Below are positions 52,612 to 61,362 of a stretch of 64,000 bases of DNA, piece after piece. A program made the translations under genes and the position numbers. The DNA is from Riemerella anatipestifer_F (GTDB lineage: Bacteria; Bacteroidota; Bacteroidia; Flavobacteriales; Weeksellaceae), in NCBI RefSeq assembly GCF_037861325.1, contig NZ_JAFELW010000006.1; one strand, 5' to 3'. The notes beneath the pieces were generated by a model. The model ran no database searches, was not told the origin of the DNA, and saw nothing but the letters and a program-made list of their open reading frames with translations. How positions within the stretch are numbered: position 1 is the stretch's first letter; each line of letters begins with the position of its first letter.

Positions 52612-53324
52612 TTTGCTAATCTTTTAAGGTAACTTTGAATTGTATTTTCTAGTCCCAAGTAAAGAGCTTCCGAGATGAGTGCATGCCCAATAGAAACCTC
52701 TAATAAATTAGGTATTTCATCTGAAAAATATTTTAAGTTTTCTAAACTCAAATCGTGCCCCGCATTGATGCCCAAACCATTATTTATAGCTTCTTCTGCT
52801 GTTTTGATATAAGGCAATATGGCTTGTTCTCTATTTTTAGTATAACCTTTAGCATAAGCCTCCGTGTAGAGTTCTATCCTATCCGTGCCTGTCTCCGCTG
52901 CATATTTTACCATTTCTGGATTAGGGTCTAAAAAGATAGAAGTTCTTATCCCTTCTGCTTTAAATTCGGCTATAACATTTTTTAGAAAATCTAAATGCAT
53001 TTTACAATCCCATCCTGCGTTAGAGGTAATGGCATCATCTGCATCTGGCACTAATGTTACCTGCTCTGGCTTTACCTCCAACACCATATCTATAAACGGA
53101 CGATGAGGATTCCCTTCAATATTAAACTCGGTGGTTACCAGTGGTTTTAAATCGTACACATCTTTTCTGGTAATATGTCTTTCATCTGGTCTTGGGTGTA
53201 TGGTAATTCCTTGTGCTCCAAATTTTTGAGCATCTACAGCCACCTGAGTTACACTCGGCACATCGCCACCTCTAGCATTTCTCAGAGTGGCTATTTTATT
53301 TATATTTACGCTTAGTTTGGTCAT
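52605..53324 (-). CDS. pdxJ: Pyridoxine 5'-phosphate synthase
   Basis: TIM-barrel enzyme of 239 aa joining 3-amino-2-oxopropyl phosphate and deoxyxylulose 5-phosphate in de novo vitamin B6 synthesis. Conserved LSVNINKIATLRNARGG, GITIHPRPDERHI, VTLVPD, ELYTEAYAKG, GINAGHDLSLENL and VSIGHALISEAL. Upstream partner is a mechanosensitive channel gene (24-nt gap). pdxH is elsewhere at 11159. Confidence 0.97.
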   Translation of the reverse strand: MTKLSVNINKIATLRNARGGDVPSVTQVAVDAQKFGAQGITIHPRPDERHITRKDVYDLKPLVTTEFNIEGNPHRPFIDMVLEVKPEQVTLVPDADDAITSNAGWDCKMHLDFLKNVIAEFKAEGIRTSIFLDPNPEMVKYAAETGTDRIELYTEAYAKGYTKNREQAILPYIKTAEEAINNGLGINAGHDLSLENLKYFSDEIPNLLEVSIGHALISEALYLGLENTIQSYLKRLAKW

Positions 53325-53348
53325 TATTTTATATTATTGATATTTAAC

Positions 53349-54611
53349 TTATACTTTGATACTGACTTGCATTACCTCCAAATCAAACACCTGTGCCGCT
53401 ACGAGAAGATGGTCAAAAATATCTGCTTGTATCTGCTCGTAATTTTCCCACTTAGAATTATTGGTAAAACAATAAATTTCCAGAGGAAGTCCCTGGGCTG
53501 TAATTTCTAACTGTCTTACCATCAGCGGACTTTCTTGTTCTATATTATCATTATTTTTTAAATAGTTAAGAGCGTACACTCTAAATGTACCAATATTGGT
53601 AAGTTGTGGCCCATTGATAATCTCAGAAGAGTTAGCAATTCTCTTTTTTGCTTCTGAAATTTTAGCATTTTTTTCTTCTAAATAGTCTTTAACTAGGTTA
53701 ATTTTAGACAACTTCGCCATCATTTCATCATCTATAAACTTAAATGATTTAATATTGAAAATAATAGCTTTCTTTATTCTCCTAGTATTGGTTTCAGACA
53801 TTATCTGAAGATTCTTAATCTCTGTAGAAAGGAGATCGTAAGTAGGTATGGTAGATACTGTTTTATCAAAATTCTGAATCTTTGTCGTCAATAGGTTAAT
53901 GTCTTCTATTGTACCTTCAATGTTATACTTCGGGATTCCTATCCAATCACCTACTTTTAGATTTCTAGAGGTAGACACATGAATGCCTGTAACAAAACCC
54001 AAAATAGTATCTCTAAAGACAAGAAGTATCACCGCCGTCATTGCCCCTAAACTACCTAAAATAGTAGACGCTTTGATATGAAATAGCACCGAAACCCCTA
54101 CAAAAATAAATATAATATAACCTAATATTTTGAGGGATTGTGTAACGGCTCTAATACCTGTAATTCGATAAAAATCTCCTTTAAAAACATAATATTTTTC
54201 GGTGGTTTTAAGCAACCTAAAATACAGTATAGCAAACGCTAGTACAAACATTAACGAAAAGAATGTTTCTAAAATACTATGACTTTTAGGGTGTCTATAG
54301 AAAATAGAATAAATCATTTCCTGAGTAATTCTAATAGCAAAAAAATGAGCTACCGAATTTAAAATTTTACTCTCATAAAAAGCTCTAAGAATTGGCTTTT
54401 GTGTGTACTTTCTAAAAACTAAAAATAAAGCGTTAAATGAAATTTTAAATAAAAAATCCAAGGCAACCAATATCACTAAAAGTAAGAATAGTTTTGCCGC
54501 TATTTGACACAACAAAATAATACCATCAGGCATCTCTGCCTTTATCCAAAAATGAATTTGATCACTTATTTTTTGTAAAAAATCTTTGGTGTCTTTTATT
54601 TCCTCATTCAT
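53349..54611 (-). CDS. Mechanosensitive ion channel family protein (MscS type)
   Basis: Inner-membrane channel of about 420 aa from the ATG at 54611; upstream in-frame codons would place the start across the -7 box at 54617. Helices at about 30-55, 100-125 and 145-190, then the MscS beta domain with FVTGIHVSTSRNLKVGDWIGIP and GTIEDINLLTTKIQNFD. The C-terminal domain resembles the YbdG/YnaI-like variants. Releases solutes on membrane tension. Confidence 0.88.
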   Translation of the reverse strand: MNEEIKDTKDFLQKISDQIHFWIKAEMPDGIILLCQIAAKLFLLLVILVALDFLFKISFNALFLVFRKYTQKPILRAFYESKILNSVAHFFAIRITQEMIYSIFYRHPKSHSILETFFSLMFVLAFAILYFRLLKTTEKYYVFKGDFYRITGIRAVTQSLKILGYIIFIFVGVSVLFHIKASTILGSLGAMTAVILLVFRDTILGFVTGIHVSTSRNLKVGDWIGIPKYNIEGTIEDINLLTTKIQNFDKTVSTIPTYDLLSTEIKNLQIMSETNTRRIKKAIIFNIKSFKFIDDEMMAKLSKINLVKDYLEEKNAKISEAKKRIANSSEIINGPQLTNIGTFRVYALNYLKNNDNIEQESPLMVRQLEITAQGLPLEIYCFTNNSKWENYEQIQADIFDHLLVAAQVFDLEVMQVSIKV

Positions 54612-54616
54612 ATTGG

Positions 54617-54624
54617 CAAAAATA
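54617..54624 (-). promoter_or_regulatory. -7 box for the mscS-type gene
   Basis: TATTTTTG on the minus strand with five bases before the ATG at 54611. Confidence 0.55.
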
Positions 54625-54684
54625 AGAAAATAGGTTTGTTTAGATGGTACTAAATATGTACTTTTAACCAAATTTTATAGTATT

Positions 54685-55176
54685 ATGACAACTCAAGATT
54701 GGGTAACTATTATTAGTATCATTATGGTCATTATTGGTATACTAGGCACTATACTTCCTGTATTACCTGGTATTTTATTAAGTTTTGCAGGAGTGCTGCT
54801 CTACAAATTTGGTACTGATGCCAATCTATCCATGATATATATTTGGACTTTTGGACTTCTATCTTTAGCCTCTTTAGTTTTAAATTACCTTATTCCTGCA
54901 AAGCTAAACAAACGCTATGGAGGCACTAAATGGGGCAGCATTGGCTCTATTGTAGGAACTTTAGTAGGATTTTTTCTACCAATTCCTTTTGGATTTTTAA
55001 TAGGTATGTTTCTAGGAGTTTTTATTGGTGAAATGTTACATGATAGCAAAAACTACCTCAAAGCCTACAATTCTACTAAAGGGGCTTTTATAGGATTTCT
55101 TGCGAGTAGTTTATTTAATTTCTCGCTTGGGGTAGCTATGCTATTTGTAGTGCTATGGGATTATTTTAAAGGCTAG
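54685..55176 (+). CDS. DUF456 family membrane protein
   Basis: Membrane protein of 163 aa with about four helices and glycine-rich zipper-like stretches (GILGTILPVLPGILLSFAG; GTLVGFFLPIPFGFLIGMFLG; GAFIGFLASSLF). Family of unknown function. Divergent from the mscS-type gene with 73 nt between the starts. Confidence 0.88.
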   Translation: MTTQDWVTIISIIMVIIGILGTILPVLPGILLSFAGVLLYKFGTDANLSMIYIWTFGLLSLASLVLNYLIPAKLNKRYGGTKWGSIGSIVGTLVGFFLPIPFGFLIGMFLGVFIGEMLHDSKNYLKAYNSTKGAFIGFLASSLFNFSLGVAMLFVVLWDYFKG

Positions 55177-55189
55177 ATTATATAAACCT

Positions 55190-56038
55190 TTATCTTTTTA
55201 TTGTTTTTTTAAAATTAGTAGGACTTTCATTAAGAAACTTATTAAAGTTTCTATTGAAGTAGCTCACACTGTTAAAACCTACCATATAAGCTACATCAGA
55301 AATAGAATAGTCTTCAGCTAAAAGTTTACAAGCTTTATCTACCCTATACCTATTAAGATACTCTGTAAAAGTAAGATGTGTTGTTTTTTTAAAAAAGTTA
55401 CAAAAGGCTGGTAAAGTCATGTTAGTTAGCTTAGCTATAGACTCTATTTCTATGGGCTTATGATAGTTTTCCTCTAAAAATGTAAAGACTTTTTCCAATT
55501 TATCTTTATTTTTTGTAATAAGCTGATAAGGCATTATCTTATCATTCAATAAGATATAATCTTTTTCATTAGACATTTGATGCAAAATTTCTAAGAGAAG
55601 AAGAAAACGCTTCATACCTCTTTTTTGAGTCATTTTATAAAACTTAGGAAGTATTTTATTTTTAAATTCGGTAGTAAAAGCAACACCTAATTTTGCCTTG
55701 TCTAGAAGATTTTTAATCGGTATAAATTCTTCTGTATGAGATAAAGAAAGAATTAACTTTTCATTAAACTGAACTACTATTTCCTCATGAGGATCCGTAG
55801 AGTCTATTCCAAACCCTGAATGAGGTATATTTTTACCAATCAACACCAAATCTCCATCTATATAATTGCTCTTATTATACCCAACATGCCTAGTACCCGT
55901 ACCTGATATCACACATACAATTTCTACTTCTGGATGGTAGTGATACTCCCAATTTACTTCTTTTATAGAAAAGTCTATATGCTTTACTTTAAAACTAGAA
56001 TGAGGATCTGGTAAAATAGTTTCAAAATTTATTTTCAT
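55190..56038 (-). CDS. AraC family transcriptional regulator
   Basis: Regulator of 282 aa. The N-terminal cupin sensor (WEYHYHPEVEIVCVISGTGTRH, about 30-51) precedes two helix-turn-helix motifs of the AraC DNA-binding domain (IESIAKLTNMTLPAFCNFFKK and ISDVAYMVGFNSVSYFNRNF). It is divergent from the MFS-trehalase-TonB genes and is their likely regulator, responding to a sugar (inference from position). Confidence 0.9.
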   Translation of the reverse strand: MKINFETILPDPHSSFKVKHIDFSIKEVNWEYHYHPEVEIVCVISGTGTRHVGYNKSNYIDGDLVLIGKNIPHSGFGIDSTDPHEEIVVQFNEKLILSLSHTEEFIPIKNLLDKAKLGVAFTTEFKNKILPKFYKMTQKRGMKRFLLLLEILHQMSNEKDYILLNDKIMPYQLITKNKDKLEKVFTFLEENYHKPIEIESIAKLTNMTLPAFCNFFKKTTHLTFTEYLNRYRVDKACKLLAEDYSISDVAYMVGFNSVSYFNRNFNKFLNESPTNFKKTIKR

Positions 56039-56060
56039 TATATTTTATATAAAAACGCCG

Positions 56061-56095
56061 TAAATATATTTAAATTATTAATATAGTACAAAAAA
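56061..56095 (-). promoter_or_regulatory. Possible promoter of the AraC-type gene
   Basis: On the minus strand, TTTTTTG at 56089-56095, 20 nt, then TATATTTA at 56061-56068. One base off the -7 consensus. Confidence 0.35.
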
Positions 56096-56152
56096 TGATT
56101 TATATTGTTAAAACTATCTTAAATTACTCATATTACTTTAGCAAAAAAAAGA

Positions 56153-57382
56153 ATGTCTACTACTAGAATTAAAATAGCCCTATTTTTAAACTACTTTGTT
56201 TTTGCTATATTGCTTAACTCTGTAGGGAGTGTCATCTTACAAGTACAAAGAAACTTTGATATTTCCAAAGCCAATGCTAGTGTATTAGAAGGGTTCAAAG
56301 ATTTACCTATTGCAATAGGCTCTTTTATCCTCGCTTCTTTTTTACCCAAAATAGGCATTAAGAAATCTATGCTTATAGGTTTAGCATTAGTCTCACTACT
56401 ATGTTTTTTAATGCCTTTTAGTTCTTCTTTTTGGATGTTCAAACTTTTATTTTTAATAGTAGGACTGTCCTTTGCTCTTATTAAAATATCTGTGTTCACT
56501 TCCATTGGTTTAGTAACCTCATCTACAAAAGAACACACCAGCCTCATGGGATTTCTAGAAGGTTTCTTTATGATAGGTGTTTTATTTGGTAATTTATTGT
56601 TCAGTTTCTTTATAGATGATGCTGATTCAAAATCACTTAACTGGACTAATGTTTATTGGATTTTAGGAACAATGTCTCTTATTTCGTTCGCATTTTTATG
56701 GTCTGCCAAATTTGACGAATCAGAAGCTAAACTTAAATCAAATTCCTTAATAGATGATTTAAAGTCTAGTATCAATCTCTTTAAAATGACTAATGTTCTT
56801 ATATTTTTAGCATCTGCTTTTTTGTTTGTGCTTGTAGAACAGAGTTTCCAAACATGGACACCGACATTTTACAACGAGATATTAAAAGTTCCTGCAAGTA
56901 TGGGAATACAAGCTGGTGCTATTTTAGCAGGAGCTTTTGCTCTAGGGAGGTTCTTATCTGGTTTTTTCTCTCAAAAATTCTCATGGATTAGTATTGTTAT
57001 TTTTTGTATACTAGGTTTTACGATAAGTCTGCTACTTGTACTTCCTCTTACGCAGAATATAACTCACTCCGAAAACATTAGCTGGCTTAATGCTCCTTTA
57101 GTCATCTACCTCTTCCCTCTTATGGGCTTATTTTTATCACCAATATACCCTTGTATCAATTCTATTGTACTAGCCTCCACTCCTAAACATTTACATAGCT
57201 CTATGTCTGGTCTTATTGTTGTTTTTTCTGCTATAGGAGGCACCATAGGTTCCATTATTACAGGCTCTGTATTTCAAGCATTCAGCGGACAAAAAGCATT
57301 CTATTTTTCATTGCTTCCTTTGTCTTTGTTGCTTATATCAGTAATAGCATTCAATCAAGTTAATAAAAAAGTAAACTCGTAA
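56153..57382 (+). CDS. MFS sugar transporter
   Basis: Inner-membrane carrier of 409 aa with about 12 helices of the FucP/GlcP-like MFS group (FNYFVFAILLNSVGSVI-like start, LGRFLSG..., LFLSPIYPCINS). Placed directly before a trehalase (3-nt gap), so trehalose uptake is the simplest role. The 114-nt divergent region to the AraC gene is A/T-rich with no clear operator. Confidence 0.85.
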   Translation: MSTTRIKIALFLNYFVFAILLNSVGSVILQVQRNFDISKANASVLEGFKDLPIAIGSFILASFLPKIGIKKSMLIGLALVSLLCFLMPFSSSFWMFKLLFLIVGLSFALIKISVFTSIGLVTSSTKEHTSLMGFLEGFFMIGVLFGNLLFSFFIDDADSKSLNWTNVYWILGTMSLISFAFLWSAKFDESEAKLKSNSLIDDLKSSINLFKMTNVLIFLASAFLFVLVEQSFQTWTPTFYNEILKVPASMGIQAGAILAGAFALGRFLSGFFSQKFSWISIVIFCILGFTISLLLVLPLTQNITHSENISWLNAPLVIYLFPLMGLFLSPIYPCINSIVLASTPKHLHSSMSGLIVVFSAIGGTIGSIITGSVFQAFSGQKAFYFSLLPLSLLLISVIAFNQVNKKVNS

Positions 57383-57385
57383 ACC

Positions 57386-58882
57386 ATGTTGCACTATATA
57401 GATGCTATATCAGATATATTTCACGCTGTACAATCTCAAGATATATTTAAAGATCAGAAAACCATGGCAGATGCTATACCTTTGGTGCCTATAGAAGAGA
57501 TTAATGCCGCATACCTATCAAGTAAAGATTCTAAGGATTTTAATCTAAAAGAATTTGTTACCAAATACTTTCGCTTGGATATGCCTGTAGTTTTTGAAGT
57601 AGAAACAAGTAGCCATTCCCTATTACCCATAGAGCATCACATAGAACAACTATGGACAAAGCTTGAAAGAAGTACAATAGAAAATACTGGAACAAGAATA
57701 AAACTACCTAATACCTATGTAGTACCTGGAGGAAGATTCAATGAGTTTTTCTACTGGGATAGCTATTATATTATGCTAGGTTTAGAAGAATATGAAAAAA
57801 AAGATATGATTCTAAATATGCTAAATAATGCGGCTCATCTCATCAGTGAATATGGTTTTGTTCCGAATGGTAATAGAACTTATTTTTTAGGAAGATCTCA
57901 ACCACCTTACTTTTCGCTAATGCTTCAGCTCTATGCCAAATTAGAAAGTAATGAGAATGACTTTCTTATAAAATACCTTGAGGTTCTAGAAAAGGAATAT
58001 AAATTCTGGATGAAAGGCGAAAATGAAGACTTTGAAACACATTTCTTAAGATTAACAAAGATGCCTAATGGTGAGCTACTTAATAGATACTATGATAACT
58101 ATGATACCCCTAGACTAGAAAGCTATATGATAGATTTAAAAGAAGCTCAAAATATAGATAATAAGAGTAACTTTTATAGAAATATAAGAGCTGCTTGCGA
58201 ATCTGGTTGGGATTTCTCCAGTAGATGGTTAGAAAACTCTAAAGATTTGAAATCTATTTATACACTGGATTTAGTAACCCCAGACCTCAATGCCCTTTTA
58301 TGGAATACAGAAAATCTATTATCTGAAATTTATCTCTTGATAAATGACAAAGAAAAATCAGAAGAATACTCCATTAGAGCTGAAAACAGAAAGAAAGCCA
58401 TTCATAAATATCTATGGAGTGACGAGTTTAAGACCTATGGTGACTATCACATCACGAAACAAAAAATAGTAAACACCAACCATCTAGGTATAGCATATCC
58501 TCTATTTATCGGATTAGCAAGCCAATCACAAGCCGAATGTATAAAAGATATTATAGAAAATAAATTTTTACACAAAGGAGGGCTAGTTACCACTACCAAC
58601 AATAGCGGTCAACAATGGGATTCCCCAAACGCTTGGGCTCCTCTACAATGGATAGCTTGCAAAGGCTTAATGAACTACGGTTACGACCAAACAGCTAAAG
58701 AAATAGCTCAAAAATGGTGCTCTAATGTAGAGAATACTTATAAAAAAACTGGAAAACTAATGGAAAAATACGATGCTATAGATACCGAAAATATAGCTAC
58801 AGGTGGAGAGTATCCAAATCAGGATGGTTTTGGTTGGACTAATGCCATTTATATTAAAATGAAAAAAATATTTAACCTATAA
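57386..58882 (+). CDS. treF: Trehalase (GH37)
   Basis: Glycoside hydrolase family 37 enzyme of 498 aa splitting trehalose into two glucoses. Signature 1 PGGRFNEFFYWDSYY begins near residue 114; signature 2 QQWDSPNAWAPLQW and the C-terminal GGEYPNQDGFGWTN are present, and these carry the catalytic acids. No signal peptide is seen, so a cytoplasmic TreF-type enzyme. It is tightly linked to the MFS carrier and the TonB receptor 11 nt downstream. Confidence 0.93.
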   Translation: MLHYIDAISDIFHAVQSQDIFKDQKTMADAIPLVPIEEINAAYLSSKDSKDFNLKEFVTKYFRLDMPVVFEVETSSHSLLPIEHHIEQLWTKLERSTIENTGTRIKLPNTYVVPGGRFNEFFYWDSYYIMLGLEEYEKKDMILNMLNNAAHLISEYGFVPNGNRTYFLGRSQPPYFSLMLQLYAKLESNENDFLIKYLEVLEKEYKFWMKGENEDFETHFLRLTKMPNGELLNRYYDNYDTPRLESYMIDLKEAQNIDNKSNFYRNIRAACESGWDFSSRWLENSKDLKSIYTLDLVTPDLNALLWNTENLLSEIYLLINDKEKSEEYSIRAENRKKAIHKYLWSDEFKTYGDYHITKQKIVNTNHLGIAYPLFIGLASQSQAECIKDIIENKFLHKGGLVTTTNNSGQQWDSPNAWAPLQWIACKGLMNYGYDQTAKEIAQKWCSNVENTYKKTGKLMEKYDAIDTENIATGGEYPNQDGFGWTNAIYIKMKKIFNL

Positions 58883-58893
58883 TTTTTTTTGAT

Positions 58894-61290
58894 ATGAAAA
58901 GAAAATCCTTTTTATTACTAGCAGGTGTTGCTACTTTTTACTTCAACAATACCTTTGCTCAAACTACACAGAAAGATTCTGTTAAAGTAAATAATGTTGA
59001 AGAAGTAATTATTACAGGGAGTGCCAACCCTAAGAAAAGAATTGAGTCTAGTATTGCTATCACAACAATGAAAGCAAAAGACATTCAACAGAAAGCCCCT
59101 CAATCTACTGCAGACATATTACAATATGTACCAGGTTTTTTAGCCGAAAACTCAGGAGGTGAAGTTGGAAACAACCTATTTGCAAGAGGTATCCCTTCTG
59201 CAGGAGCTTATGAGTATGTTCAAATTCAAGAAGACGGGCTTCCTATATTTGAAGACGGAGCCTTACAATTTGCTAATATTGATAACTTCCAAAGGTTAGA
59301 CCTTACCCTACAAGGTGTAGAAGCTGTTAGAGGTGGTACAGCATCTGTATTCGCATCAGGTGCTCCTGGTGGTATTGTTAACTTCATTTCCAAAACAGGA
59401 CAAAATGATACTAAAGGAACCTTAAAATTATCTACAAGTACATTTGGATTATTCAGAACTGATTTTAATATTGGTGGTGCTTTAGTTCAAGATAAATTAT
59501 TCTTTAACGCTGGAGGTTTTTATAGGGAGGATAACGGGATGAGGTCTCCTGGATTTAAAGCCAACAGGGGTGGACAAATTAAACTAAACCTTACTTACAA
59601 ATTTGATAAAGGTTACGCTAGAGTATATTACAAATATCTTAATGACAGAGCAATGTTCTACCAAGTAACTCCCTTTATTAAAAATGGAAACGGTGTAAAA
59701 GCTTACCCTGGCTTCGATCCTAACTATGGTACTTTCGCCTCTATGGAAATGGCACAAATTAGAGTACCTCAGTATGGTGGAGGCTTTTTTGAAACTGATT
59801 TAAGAAATGGAGTACACCCTGTCTCTCATGCGATAGGTACAGAGCTCAAATATAAATTATCCGATGTTGTTACTGTTCATAATAACATGAAGTTCACATC
59901 AATAAATCAAGACTACAATGCTATTTTTGCACCTTCTTGGATGGGCTCTATTGTTTCTCAAAATGAATATTCTGACAACTTAAATATTGATAGAGCAAAC
60001 GCTTTCTTTACTTATGTAAATGGTGGAGGTGTTCTAGATCCTAACGAAAAGCTTAAAAGAGCTGACCTTTGGTTTATAAGAAAAAACATGCAAAATTTAG
60101 CCAATAATCTTAATTTCAATATAGATTTAGATAAGGTAAAATTAAATGTAGGACATTATTACTCCAACTGGTCATCTGACCACTACTGGAATTGGAATAG
60201 CTTCCTTGTTACAGCTTCAGATAAGCCAAGGCTAGTTAACTTACAAGACACTTCCACAGGTACCAACTATACTTACAACGGTGTTTCTCAAATCACTTGG
60301 TTAGAAAGACAAGCTGGACTTACAGGAAATGTAAATGCTTTTTTTGCTAATGCTGATATAGAGATAAATGATAAGTTCAATGCCAATGTAGGTGTTAGAT
60401 ATGACATCAATAAGTACAAAGGCTATAGAGACAATGCTAGATTTTCATCAGAAAACTTAGGTGTATTACCTAATAGCACAGCTGATGATAAAGTAACTAC
60501 TGTACAAGGAGCTCCGTTTACTTATTGGTCATATAACTTAAATAAAGTAGGCTACACCGCCGCCCTGAACTACAAAATCAATAATAAAATGGCCGTATAT
60601 TTTAGACAAAGCCATGGGTTTAGAGCTCCTATTGAAGAGGCTTTCTATGATAACGCTAATAAAAACCTTTCTCTAATAAAGCCTACTACAGTTAACCAAA
60701 GTGAACTAGGATATACTGGACAAATAAGCCATAACTTTGCCTTATATGGTAGTGCATTCCTAATGAATTTGAAAAACATTTTCTACGGAGACATTGTAGC
60801 TGGAGGAAAATCTGAAGCATTACTTGCTGATGTTAGAAACCTAGGGCTAGAGCTAGAAGCTCAATACAGATACCATAATTTTTCGGTTTCTGCCAATGCT
60901 ACATTTCAAAAACCAGAATACACTAAATTCGCATCTAATGCGTCTTATGTAGGAAATCAGGCTAGAAGAATCCCTAAAACATTCTTCTCTATAAGACCTT
61001 CTTATGATATAACCAAGGGGCTTAATGTTTACGCTAGATATTCTCGCTACGGAACAAAATACAACGACGAAGGAAATACATTTGTATTGAAAGGATTCGG
61101 AGTTCTTGATGCTGGTGCTTCTTATCAAATTAAGAATATTAGATTTGCTCTAGACGCAACCAATATAACTAACAATATAGGACTTACAGAAGGTGATGGT
61201 ACTTTCGGTAATAAAAAAGATGGTGATATTATCTTTGCAAGATCTATTGTAGGTGCTTTAGCTAGATTCTCTATCACATTAGATTTTTAA
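58894..61290 (+). CDS. TonB-dependent outer-membrane receptor
   Basis: Receptor of 798 aa: signal peptide (MKRKSFLLLAGVATFYFNNTFA), TonB-box-like VEEVIITG, plug domain (STADILQYVPGFLAE, GGTASVFASGAPGGIVNFI) and a long barrel ending ALARFSITLDF. No SusD homologue is adjacent. As the last gene of the MFS-trehalase unit it probably imports trehalose or a trehalose-containing compound (inference). Followed by a terminator. Confidence 0.88.
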   Translation: MKRKSFLLLAGVATFYFNNTFAQTTQKDSVKVNNVEEVIITGSANPKKRIESSIAITTMKAKDIQQKAPQSTADILQYVPGFLAENSGGEVGNNLFARGIPSAGAYEYVQIQEDGLPIFEDGALQFANIDNFQRLDLTLQGVEAVRGGTASVFASGAPGGIVNFISKTGQNDTKGTLKLSTSTFGLFRTDFNIGGALVQDKLFFNAGGFYREDNGMRSPGFKANRGGQIKLNLTYKFDKGYARVYYKYLNDRAMFYQVTPFIKNGNGVKAYPGFDPNYGTFASMEMAQIRVPQYGGGFFETDLRNGVHPVSHAIGTELKYKLSDVVTVHNNMKFTSINQDYNAIFAPSWMGSIVSQNEYSDNLNIDRANAFFTYVNGGGVLDPNEKLKRADLWFIRKNMQNLANNLNFNIDLDKVKLNVGHYYSNWSSDHYWNWNSFLVTASDKPRLVNLQDTSTGTNYTYNGVSQITWLERQAGLTGNVNAFFANADIEINDKFNANVGVRYDINKYKGYRDNARFSSENLGVLPNSTADDKVTTVQGAPFTYWSYNLNKVGYTAALNYKINNKMAVYFRQSHGFRAPIEEAFYDNANKNLSLIKPTTVNQSELGYTGQISHNFALYGSAFLMNLKNIFYGDIVAGGKSEALLADVRNLGLELEAQYRYHNFSVSANATFQKPEYTKFASNASYVGNQARRIPKTFFSIRPSYDITKGLNVYARYSRYGTKYNDEGNTFVLKGFGVLDAGASYQIKNIRFALDATNITNNIGLTEGDGTFGNKKDGDIIFARSIVGALARFSITLDF

Positions 61291-61317
61291 TTAAAAAAAT
61301 AGTTTTTTCATAGTAAG

Positions 61318-61354
61318 AGAGGCTGTCCTAAAATTCTGGCAGCCTCTTTTTTTA
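61318..61354 (+). terminator. Terminator of the trehalose-locus genes
   Basis: AGAGGCTGTC / GGCAGCCTCT hairpin with one wobble, then a long T-run. Confidence 0.85.
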
Positions 61355-61362
61355 TTTTATTT

